A stretch of DNA of 5,546 nucleotides from Caryophanales bacterium UBA4365 (GTDB lineage: Bacteria > Bacillota_I > Bacilli_A > RFN20 > CAG-826). Below the pieces are notes generated by a model that was not told the DNA's origin, made no database searches, and was given only the letters and a program-made list of their open reading frames with translations. Each line of letters starts with the position of its first letter. The first letter of the stretch is position 1. Shown here piece after piece: positions 1-4,974 of this stretch. The translations under genes and the position numbers were made by a program. Location: contig DGSJ01000043.1 of the NCBI GenBank assembly GCA_002393905.1, forward strand, positions 1 to 5,546, written 5' to 3'.

Positions 1-14
1 ATTGACGGTTCTTT

Positions 15-686
15 TTACTTTGAAATCTTAGAAATTTGAATATCGGATAAGCCAGCTTTTTGGTGGACGAATATTGGTCCAGATGTTTCTGCTTTTGCTG
101 TCTGATATTTACTTACTTGCGATGCATTACTGAAGTCTAATTCAATAAGCGTAACTTCATTTAACTGAGCTTTTTCTAAAGCTAACGAGAAGTCGACTTC
201 AGGAGTTTCAAAGAAGTAATTATCAACTAGAGAAACTTTTCTTTTTAATGTATTTCGTAATCGATTTTCAGAGTTAATTTGATCATAAGGAATTGATTCG
301 ATCTTTCCATCATTTACAACATAAAATGAAGGACTATATTCAGATTTTAATTCTGGATATTTTTCATATAGTTTAGTCATATCATCGGCTTTTTGTGGCG
401 CTTCTAAATGGAAAGTAAGAATCTTTGATTCTTGTGCAACTGTTTTAAAGCCTTCTAGGAACTTCTCGCATGATGAGCAGCCTTCTAATGAAAAATATAA
501 ACAGAACGAATCCTTAGCTTGAAAATGTTGGTCAACAACTTCGAATGTATCGTTACGAACTTCGAATGAATCTCTAATTAAAAAATCTCCATCACGAAGA
601 GGTTTAACTTCTCCGCGATAAGAGCAAGCTGAAAGAGCACAGAGCGGAACGATTAAACTAAGTAGTGAACGAATCTTCATTTTCAA
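15..686 (-). CDS. Lipoprotein with thioredoxin-like CxxC motif
   Basis: Probable membrane-anchored extracytoplasmic lipoprotein, 223 aa. The N-terminus has a basic n-region (MKMKIR), a hydrophobic stretch (about 7-20) and a lipobox LSAC with Cys21 as the expected lipidated residue. Residues 60-76 resemble the first strand and active-site turn of a thioredoxin fold, with C70-S-S-C73. Residues 117-128 (YSPSFYVVNDGK) resemble the cis-Pro segment (P119) plus the following strand. A thiol/disulfide or redox role is inferred from these two motifs; no specific family is recognised, and the C-terminal 70 residues are unassigned. Start choice: TTG at 686 has a Shine-Dalgarno GAGGAA six bases upstream. 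The alternative ATG two codons later (680) would sit 12 bases from it. Either start gives the same signal peptide. The gene is divergent from trmL, and its downstream side lies beyond the window. Confidence 0.75.
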   Translation of the reverse strand: MKMKIRSLLSLIVPLCALSACSYRGEVKPLRDGDFLIRDSFEVRNDTFEVVDQHFQAKDSFCLYFSLEGCSSCEKFLEGFKTVAQESKILTFHLEAPQKADDMTKLYEKYPELKSEYSPSFYVVNDGKIESIPYDQINSENRLRNTLKRKVSLVDNYFFETPEVDFSLALEKAQLNEVTLIELDFSNASQVSKYQTAKAETSGPIFVHQKAGLSDIQISKISK

Positions 687-692
687 TCTTTG

Positions 693-698
693 TTCCTC
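693..698 (-). promoter_or_regulatory. Ribosome binding site for the lipoprotein gene (supports TTG start)
   Basis: On the minus strand this reads GAGGAA, six bases before TTG (686-684) and twelve before ATG (680-678). The spacing favours initiation at TTG. It is one of only three clear Shine-Dalgarno sequences in the window. Confidence 0.6.
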
Positions 699-702
699 GT
701 GT

Positions 703-712
703 TTTATATAAT
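703..712 (+). promoter_or_regulatory. -10 element of trmL (overlapping opposite-strand -10-like sequence)
   Basis: TATAAT at 707-712 on the plus strand is a perfect -10 hexamer. It predicts a transcript start near 719, about six bases before the trmL ATG at 725. No good -35 lies 16-19 bases upstream (the best, TTCAAT at 682-687, matches 3 of 6 with 19-bp spacing). On the minus strand TATAAA (708-703) overlaps it. However, a start from that hexamer near 696 would cut into the lipoprotein Shine-Dalgarno, so the lipoprotein more likely uses another AT-rich hexamer such as TAATAT (721-716). Confidence 0.45.
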
Positions 713-724
713 AACATATTAAAT

Positions 725-1225
725 ATGATTAATATTATTCTTTATCATCCAGAAATTCCGCAAAACACAGGTAATATTTTGCGTACTGCGATGGCGACTA
801 ACTCAGTCGTTCATATTATTGGCCCACTTCCATTTGAGTTATCTGATAAATCATTAAAAAGAGCTGGAATGGATTATCTCAAAGATGCCAAATATATTTA
901 CTATTCTTCTTATGAAGAATTTAATGAAAAGTTTAAAGATCAAAAGATTTATTATGTGACCAAATATGGGACACACTTATATTGTGAAGAACAATTCCTT
1001 GATCCTACGGAAGACGTCTATGTCATGTTTGGTCGCGAATCGACAGGAATTGATAAAGAAATCCTTAGTGCGCACAAGGAAGACACATTACGAATCCCGA
1101 TGTTATCAACTGCAAGAAGTCTAAATTTATCGAATGCAGTGGCGATAGTGACATATGAAATTCTTAAACAACAAAAATTTCCTGGTCTTGCCAGTTTTGA
1201 TATGATTCACAAATATCGTATCTAG
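725..1225 (+). CDS. trmL: tRNA (cytidine/uridine(34)-2'-O)-methyltransferase TrmL (SPOUT family)
   Basis: Cytoplasmic SPOUT-class methyltransferase that uses SAM to 2'-O-methylate the wobble nucleotide 34 of certain tRNAs (tRNA-Leu species in E. coli). The 166-residue length matches single-domain TrmL/YibK proteins. Diagnostic motifs are all present: P9-E-I-P-Q-N-T-G-N17 followed by R20-T-A; A47-G-M-D-Y51; the cofactor-loop motif F102-G-R-E-S-T-G-I109; and I124-P-M followed by A130-R-S-L-N-L-S-N-A138, which form the knotted C-terminal part. The usual Pro after FGxExxGL is Asp110. Start: the reading frame extends to a GTG at 665, but those 20 extra residues are not TrmL-like and the TATAAT box lies inside them, so ATG 725 (MINIILYHPEIPQNTGN) is preferred. 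No Shine-Dalgarno precedes it, and the leader would be only about six bases. Its stop overlaps the stop of rqcH on the other strand. Confidence 0.93.
   Translation: MINIILYHPEIPQNTGNILRTAMATNSVVHIIGPLPFELSDKSLKRAGMDYLKDAKYIYYSSYEEFNEKFKDQKIYYVTKYGTHLYCEEQFLDPTEDVYVMFGRESTGIDKEILSAHKEDTLRIPMLSTARSLNLSNAVAIVTYEILKQQKFPGLASFDMIHKYRI
1222..1225. other. Shared CTAG: overlapping convergent stop codons of trmL and rqcH
   Basis: The palindrome CTAG holds both stops: TAG at 1223-1225 on plus ends trmL, and TAG at 1224-1222 on minus ends rqcH. There is no intergenic DNA and no room for a dedicated terminator, so each transcript must run into the antisense of the other gene. Confidence 0.95.
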
Positions 1226-2583
1226 TCACAGCGCTTTGCTGTTTCAAATAATTCTAACGAACGTTCGCGGATGTTATTAATCTTAATGATGGAATAGTTT
1301 TTAACTATTGCTTCACCTAAAGAATGACCTCGGCGAATGTTTTTCTTTCTGGTGTATTGGACTTCTCCGGCTTTTTGTTTGGATAAATATAACGCTAATT
1401 CACTAGCGAATAATAATTGATCTTCAGTTGGTTTTAAAGAAGCGATAACAATGTGTGAGCCAGAACGGTCTTTAATATGAACCCATGTGAATTGGCGATC
1501 TTGCTTCATAACAAAACTAAGATAATCGTTTTGTGAAGAATTCTTTCCGAAGTAGAAATAGACTCCTTGGTAGTTAATTCTCCAAGGTTTGTTAAATTCT
1601 GTCACACGTACTTCATGTTTCTTACTAAATGAATATGATGAGACAACCTTATCCGCTTCTTTTTCATTAGGAGCATCATAAAGTTGTTGAAGAATTGATT
1701 CGTATAAATTGATTTCGTTATTTGCTCTTTCTAAGTTAGTTTCAACAAGCCGAATGGTCTCCTTAGATTTCTTTACTTTTTTATAGAAGGTTTGGATGTT
1801 TTCGCTAATTGTTTTTGAGCCATCTAATTCAACTGTTTCTCCATCAACTTCAATCGAGGTTAAACGTTGCTTTAAATTGATGCCTGAAACTAGTAAATTA
1901 TCCGCGATTTGCTGGTAATTTTGTTGCAATTCTGCGTTCTTTTTATCTTGTTCAATGTTACGAATTTTGGTCTTACATTTCTTAATTTTTGCTTGTAAAT
2001 TGGAGATAAATTCTTGGTATTTATCAAGCCTTCTTTTTTGAACAGATTCAGCAAACAATTCTTTGATTAATTCGTTAGTAAGTTCAGTGTCTCCATCGTG
2101 AAGTTTTTCGTTTGTTGGTGAAACATAAACAGAATTATTTTCTGGTCTTCCATCTTTCGAATGATAAAAAGCGGTGATGACTTTGTTCTTCAAGTCAGTC
2201 ACAATGAGGTTTGGATGATTTGGAAATACTTCAAAATAGAAAAGTAAATCTTCATTTTCATTGTTTGAGATTGCGACTCGAAACTTAATGATAAAGTCAT
2301 TTTTCGATAACTCGTAATCGACAATCATAAACTCATTTGAAATCGCTCTAAGCTGAGAAGCAAAGACCGAATTAAGCGATTCAAAATATGAATCAGTTTT
2401 ATTAATGTAAAAACAAGAATGTTTAGTTGATAAATCAAAGCAGAGAAAATCGCGGTTCTTTTCTTGACTAAAAAAGAGAATTGTATCCTTTGATAAAACA
2501 ACTGGAGAAAAGAACGCTTTTCCTAGGAATAAGTGTTCATTTTCTTTTAAGTATTTTTCAATTGAGGAATGAACGAATCGCAT
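1222..2583 (-). CDS. rqcH: RqcH/NFACT-family ribosome quality control protein, short form lacking HhH domain
   Basis: Homologue of RqcH (Rqc2/NEMF; older names YloA, FbpA). RqcH binds stalled 50S subunits carrying peptidyl-tRNA and recruits tRNA-Ala to add C-terminal alanine tails that mark the nascent chain for degradation. Domains seen: a divergent NFACT-N (about 1-157), whose end EVFPNHPNLIVTD (118-130) corresponds to the usual EIMGRHSNIILVD; a coiled coil (about 185-305) containing the characteristic AELQQNYQQIADNLL; and NFACT-R (about 325-435) with GKNSSQNDYLSF (346-357), WVHIKDRSGSHIVI (367-380) and ELALYLSKQKAG (395-406). It has 453 residues against roughly 550-570 usual. NFACT-N runs almost directly into the coiled coil, so the helix-hairpin-helix domain appears to be missing. 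The DRIIEF-like motif reads D96-F97-I-I-K-F101, so its Arg is Phe. The family call is firm; tailing activity is uncertain. It is divergent from gmk, as expected for yloA/gmk synteny, and starts at ATG with only a weak AAAGAAG ahead. Confidence 0.88.
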   Translation of the reverse strand: MRFVHSSIEKYLKENEHLFLGKAFFSPVVLSKDTILFFSQEKNRDFLCFDLSTKHSCFYINKTDSYFESLNSVFASQLRAISNEFMIVDYELSKNDFIIKFRVAISNNENEDLLFYFEVFPNHPNLIVTDLKNKVITAFYHSKDGRPENNSVYVSPTNEKLHDGDTELTNELIKELFAESVQKRRLDKYQEFISNLQAKIKKCKTKIRNIEQDKKNAELQQNYQQIADNLLVSGINLKQRLTSIEVDGETVELDGSKTISENIQTFYKKVKKSKETIRLVETNLERANNEINLYESILQQLYDAPNEKEADKVVSSYSFSKKHEVRVTEFNKPWRINYQGVYFYFGKNSSQNDYLSFVMKQDRQFTWVHIKDRSGSHIVIASLKPTEDQLLFASELALYLSKQKAGEVQYTRKKNIRRGHSLGEAIVKNYSIIKINNIRERSLELFETAKRCD

Positions 2584-2609
2584 ATCTTCTTTATTTTATA
2601 TGAAGATAT
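2582..2609. repeat. Inverted repeat over the rqcH start and putative -10 (possible operator)
   Basis: ATATCTTC (2582-2589) and GAAGATAT (2602-2609) are perfect 8-bp inverted repeats separated by 12 A/T bases. The left arm includes part of the rqcH start codon. The spacer holds a minus-strand -10-like sequence (TATAAA 2600-2595, or TAAAAT 2598-2593). A second perfect palindrome, AAGATATCTT (2603-2612), overlaps the right arm and touches the -35 of gmk. The position between divergent promoters suits a regulator site, but the region is AT-rich and such dyads can arise by chance. Confidence 0.35.
2593..2600 (-). promoter_or_regulatory. Putative -10 of rqcH
   Basis: The minus strand reads TATAAAAT here, offering TATAAA or TAAAAT (5 of 6 to consensus) as a -10. 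Transcription would begin about 3-5 bases before the rqcH ATG, giving an almost leaderless mRNA. No convincing -35 is present 16-18 bases further upstream, so this is tentative. Confidence 0.35.
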
Positions 2610-2610
2610 C

Positions 2611-2639
2611 TTGAAATGAAATATCGCACTTAATATAAT
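2611..2639 (+). promoter_or_regulatory. Sigma-A-type promoter of the gmk operon
   Basis: TTGAAA (2611-2616; 4 of 6 to TTGACA with the key TTG), then an exact 17-bp spacer, then perfect TATAAT (2634-2639). The start expected about seven bases downstream of the -10 (2645-2647) coincides with the gmk ATG at 2647. This is the best promoter in the window and would drive gmk, the Cys/His-tail gene, rsmB and rlmN. Confidence 0.8.
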
Positions 2640-2646
2640 TAAAAAC

Positions 2647-3225
2647 ATGAAAAAACGTGGATTACTAATTATAATGTCCGGCCCAAGTGGAGTCGGAAAA
2701 GGTACAATTCGTGAAGAATTGATGAAGAAAGACGACTTAAATCTTCATTATTCTGTTTCAATGACTACTCGTGGAATGCGTCCAGGAGAAGTTAATGGAA
2801 GAGAATATTACTTTGTCAGTCGTGAAGAATTTGATCAAAACATCAAAAACGATAATTTACTTGAATGGGCCGAATTCGTTGGCAATCGTTATGGCACTCC
2901 AAGAGATAAAGTGGAACAAATGCGTAACGAGGGCAAAAACGTTATGCTCGAAATCGAAGTTAATGGAACAGCTCAGGTATTAAATAAAGTTCATGATGAA
3001 GGTGTTATTTCTATTTTTATCGCTCCTCCTTCTTTAGAAGAACTCGAGAAGAGACTTCGTGGGAGAGGAACCGAATCAGATGAAGTTATTAAGTCTCGCG
3101 TTGCAAAAGCAACCCAAGAATTCGCCTTCAAAGACCAATACAAATACATTGTCGTGAATGACGATTTATCAAAAGCGGTGGATGAAGTCCGCCAAATCAT
3201 TCTTAAGGCAATGAAAGGAGAGTAA
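2647..3225 (+). CDS. gmk: Guanylate kinase
   Basis: Phosphorylates GMP to GDP with ATP, feeding GTP, dGTP and (p)ppGpp pools in the cytoplasm. The 192-residue length is typical. Visible motifs: P-loop G12-P-S-G-V-G-K-G19; the GMP-binding residues S38, R42, R45, Y54, E73, Y82 and T84, which line up with the classic yeast enzyme positions at a constant offset of +3; the lid R138-G-R-G-T-E-S-D-E (138-146) with R151; and the VVNDDL strand (169-174). The usual DVQGA motif reads E104-V-N-G-T108, so the conserved guanine-contacting Asp is Glu. That is conservative, and the protein is probably active. It is first in a four-gene operon behind a strong promoter, and divergent from rqcH as in Bacillus. 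No Shine-Dalgarno precedes the ATG (AAAAACATG), and translation is probably leaderless. Confidence 0.96.
   Translation: MKKRGLLIIMSGPSGVGKGTIREELMKKDDLNLHYSVSMTTRGMRPGEVNGREYYFVSREEFDQNIKNDNLLEWAEFVGNRYGTPRDKVEQMRNEGKNVMLEIEVNGTAQVLNKVHDEGVISIFIAPPSLEELEKRLRGRGTESDEVIKSRVAKATQEFAFKDQYKYIVVNDDLSKAVDEVRQIILKAMKGE
3214..3220 (+). promoter_or_regulatory. Strong ribosome binding site within the gmk 3' end
   Basis: AAAGGAG lies six bases before the ATG at 3227, inside the last codons of gmk. It serves the Cys/His-tail gene and contrasts with the leaderless look of gmk itself. Confidence 0.8.
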
Positions 3226-3226
3226 C

Positions 3227-3715
3227 ATGGTTACAATTTCAATTTATGGCTTAGACCAATACGTTGTCGGTCATTATTCAAAGGAACACACAGCAAACTT
3301 AGCTAGTTTATTTGAAGTTGATGAGAAAGACATTGTCTTCTATGCTCCAAATGCATACGTTTTCCATAATGGAGTTGAACAAACAAGCTGGAATACCATT
3401 GTTAAAGTTAACGCTCCTGAACAATGCGAGAATCTTGAAGACAAAGTAGCAAATTATATTACAAAAACTCTTAAAGAGTTTAGTATTCATCTAGTTATCG
3501 AATTCTATTATTATCACAAACATCATCGTTATGAATATGTGAATAAGGAATATCCTCGCTATATTTCCGAAGAAAACGTTGTTAACGTCGAAGACGAAGA
3601 ATACCAAGAAGGTGACGAAATCTACGAAGGAAACATGTTTGAAGGATTTGAAGAAAAATACGAAGAAGCTCACCATTGTAAAGATGGTGAATGTCACTGC
3701 GGACACAAACACTAA
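3227..3715 (+). CDS. Uncharacterised protein with acidic linker and Cys/His-rich C-terminal tail
   Basis: 162 aa; function not recognised. Residues 1-112 look like a small alpha/beta domain: a strand (VTISIYGL), a helix (about 14-30), a strand (DIVFYAP), NAYVFHNG, another strand (NTIVKVNAP), a helix EDKVANYITKTLKEF (71-85), then IHLVIEFYYYHKHHRYEYV (87-105). The layout recalls DUF1904-type small tautomerase-fold proteins from memory, but the catalytic Pro next to the initiator Met is absent (Val2), so this link is weak. Residues 116-148 are strongly acidic and probably disordered. The tail H149-H-C, C156-H-C158, H160, H162 could bind a transition metal such as Zn, Ni or Cu. There is no signal peptide or membrane segment, so it is presumably cytoplasmic. 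It has a good Shine-Dalgarno and starts one base after the gmk stop. It overlaps the next start by one base (TAATG), so it is firmly embedded in the operon, where rpoZ often sits; it does not resemble omega. Confidence 0.8.
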   Translation: MVTISIYGLDQYVVGHYSKEHTANLASLFEVDEKDIVFYAPNAYVFHNGVEQTSWNTIVKVNAPEQCENLEDKVANYITKTLKEFSIHLVIEFYYYHKHHRYEYVNKEYPRYISEENVVNVEDEEYQEGDEIYEGNMFEGFEEKYEEAHHCKDGECHCGHKH

Positions 3716-4974
3716 TGATTGAACTATTGGTTTGTAAAGATGTTTTAAGTGAAATTCTCTATGAGAATAAAACTTTTAAACGCGCTTTAAGCGACCAATG
3801 TTTTTCAAAAAAAGAACATAGTAACATTCGACGAACTGTCTCAGCTTTAGTTGGATGTGAACTTAGACACCATTTTTTGGTGAAGAAAGTTCTTGATAAA
3901 TTGAATCTAGAACTCACTTTAGATCAAAGAACCTTCTTATATCTTGCTTTAGCAAACAACCACTTTTTAAAAGCTTTAGATATTAAAGGTGTTAATTCTC
4001 AGATCGAAGAAGTTTTTGGTGAACTATATGGTAAGGTTGAACCTTTACTTGATCCAAATCTCAATCTTTTTGAGTATCTAAATATCAATAAGAAGAGTTT
4101 TGATTATATTTCGATTCGCTTTAACTTGCCTAAATGGTTATTGAAGAGTTGGGCCAAAGAAATCGGTTTATCAAAGACTTACCGCATTATTCATCAACTA
4201 ACTTTACCTAACGACCAAACATATCGAATCAATGAGTTTAACGAATTTGGAAAAGAGTTTATCGAGAAGCACAAAAAACTACTTGGCGAAGAAATTTATC
4301 CAGGAATTGTCCGTATTTCTCGAAAAACAATGTCGCAAAATCCAGATTTAAAAAGCGAATTTTTATTTGAAATTGATTATCGTTTGAAACGACTTATCGA
4401 CGATATTCAGTCTTCCTTAGTTCAAGAACTATCAATCTATTCTGATGAAGATGATTCATTGCCATTTGAAGAACTGGCTCGAAGCCATGGCAAGCTTGGT
4501 GTAAACGTTGTTTGCCCAAGTTTTGAAGAAAGAACAAAGCTTGTTCGAACATTAAGAATTAGCAAAGCGAAAAACATTAATGTTTTTAAAGCTGGTGATG
4601 TCATTGCCATGAAGACCGGTATTTCTCGAGATAGCGAACTCTTCTATTGCTATCCAAAATCATCTTCATATTCCTATATCAATAAATATCCAGATTACAT
4701 TGTTCGCTTCCGAAACACACAAATTGATGGTTTAGTTGATAACCAAAAGAAAGCGCTCGAAAAATGCGCTGAGTTTATTTGTGATGGTGGTGAACTTGTC
4801 TATATTGTTAACACATTAAATAAACGTGAGACGAAAGATGTTGTTGAAGCATTCTTACAATCTCACCCATCATTCAAGCTAGTCAAAGATGAACAATTCT
4901 ATCCTGATCAACATTCTAGTTCATTCCTTTACTATGCTGTTTTAAAGTTGGAGAAAAACCATGGAGAAAATTAA
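3715..4974 (+). CDS. rsmB: RsmB-like protein, apparently inactive 16S rRNA m5C methyltransferase homologue
   Basis: Full-length homologue (419 aa) of RsmB/Sun, which makes m5C967 in 16S rRNA. Residues 1-115 form the NusB-like helical RNA-binding domain. Residues 131-172 (YISIRFNLPKWLLKSW ... TYRIN) match the RsmB linker, where typical members read LAIRYSHPEWLV...RVN. Residues 215-414 follow the methyltransferase fold, including Y325-P-D, N343-Q, the strand G358-G-E-L-V-Y363, F380-L-Q-S-H-P385 and the C-terminal strand. The chemistry is missing: SAM motif DxCAAPGGKT reads about E252-E-L-A-R-S-H-G-K260; motif IV DAPCS reads C312-Y-P-K-S316; motif VI TCS reads V365-N-T367. Both family cysteines are therefore replaced (K315, N366), although the frame is intact. 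It may be a retained RNA-binding pseudoenzyme or a gene in early decay. Start: ATG 3715 overlaps the previous stop (TAATG); an in-frame ATG at 3691 would add eight residues. Confidence 0.82.
   Translation: MIELLVCKDVLSEILYENKTFKRALSDQCFSKKEHSNIRRTVSALVGCELRHHFLVKKVLDKLNLELTLDQRTFLYLALANNHFLKALDIKGVNSQIEEVFGELYGKVEPLLDPNLNLFEYLNINKKSFDYISIRFNLPKWLLKSWAKEIGLSKTYRIIHQLTLPNDQTYRINEFNEFGKEFIEKHKKLLGEEIYPGIVRISRKTMSQNPDLKSEFLFEIDYRLKRLIDDIQSSLVQELSIYSDEDDSLPFEELARSHGKLGVNVVCPSFEERTKLVRTLRISKAKNINVFKAGDVIAMKTGISRDSELFYCYPKSSSYSYINKYPDYIVRFRNTQIDGLVDNQKKALEKCAEFICDGGELVYIVNTLNKRETKDVVEAFLQSHPSFKLVKDEQFYPDQHSSSFLYYAVLKLEKNHGEN
4950..4954 (+). promoter_or_regulatory. Ribosome binding site of rlmN inside rsmB
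   Basis: GGAGA lies six bases before the rlmN ATG at 4961, within the rsmB coding sequence. It confirms that rlmN begins before rsmB ends. Confidence 0.65.

Noticed and set aside
665..724. Upstream extension of trmL from a GTG at 665
   Set aside because: The 20 extra residues are not TrmL-like, overlap the lipoprotein start, and contain the TATAAT box; ATG 725 gives the family N-terminus.
1228..1242. Small hairpin ACAGC-GCTTT-GCTGT just after the trmL stop, as a terminator
   Set aside because: Only a five-base-pair stem followed by TTC, without a proper T run, and it lies in rqcH coding sequence.
2771..2983. Open frame inside gmk (plus strand, other frame)
   Set aside because: Shadow of gmk; no ribosome binding site and a low-complexity product.
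2991..3200. Antisense open frame over gmk
   Set aside because: Opposite-strand shadow of a clearly coding gene, without family features.
3308..3712. Two antisense frames (3308-3490 and 3491-3712) over the Cys/His-tail gene, one Phe/Val-rich and membrane-like
   Set aside because: The hydrophobic look comes from reading GAA/GAT-rich acidic codons backwards (TTC/ATC); no promoter or ribosome binding site.
3691..3714. Upstream ATG for the rsmB homologue, adding eight residues
   Set aside because: It has no Shine-Dalgarno at proper spacing and would overlap the previous gene by 25 bases; the TAATG junction at 3713-3717 is simpler. Not fully excluded.
3715..4974. Calling the rsmB homologue a broken pseudogene
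   Set aside because: No frameshift or stop, near-normal length, folded-domain pattern kept and coupled starts; substitutions are confined mainly to catalytic motifs, so pseudoenzyme fits better.
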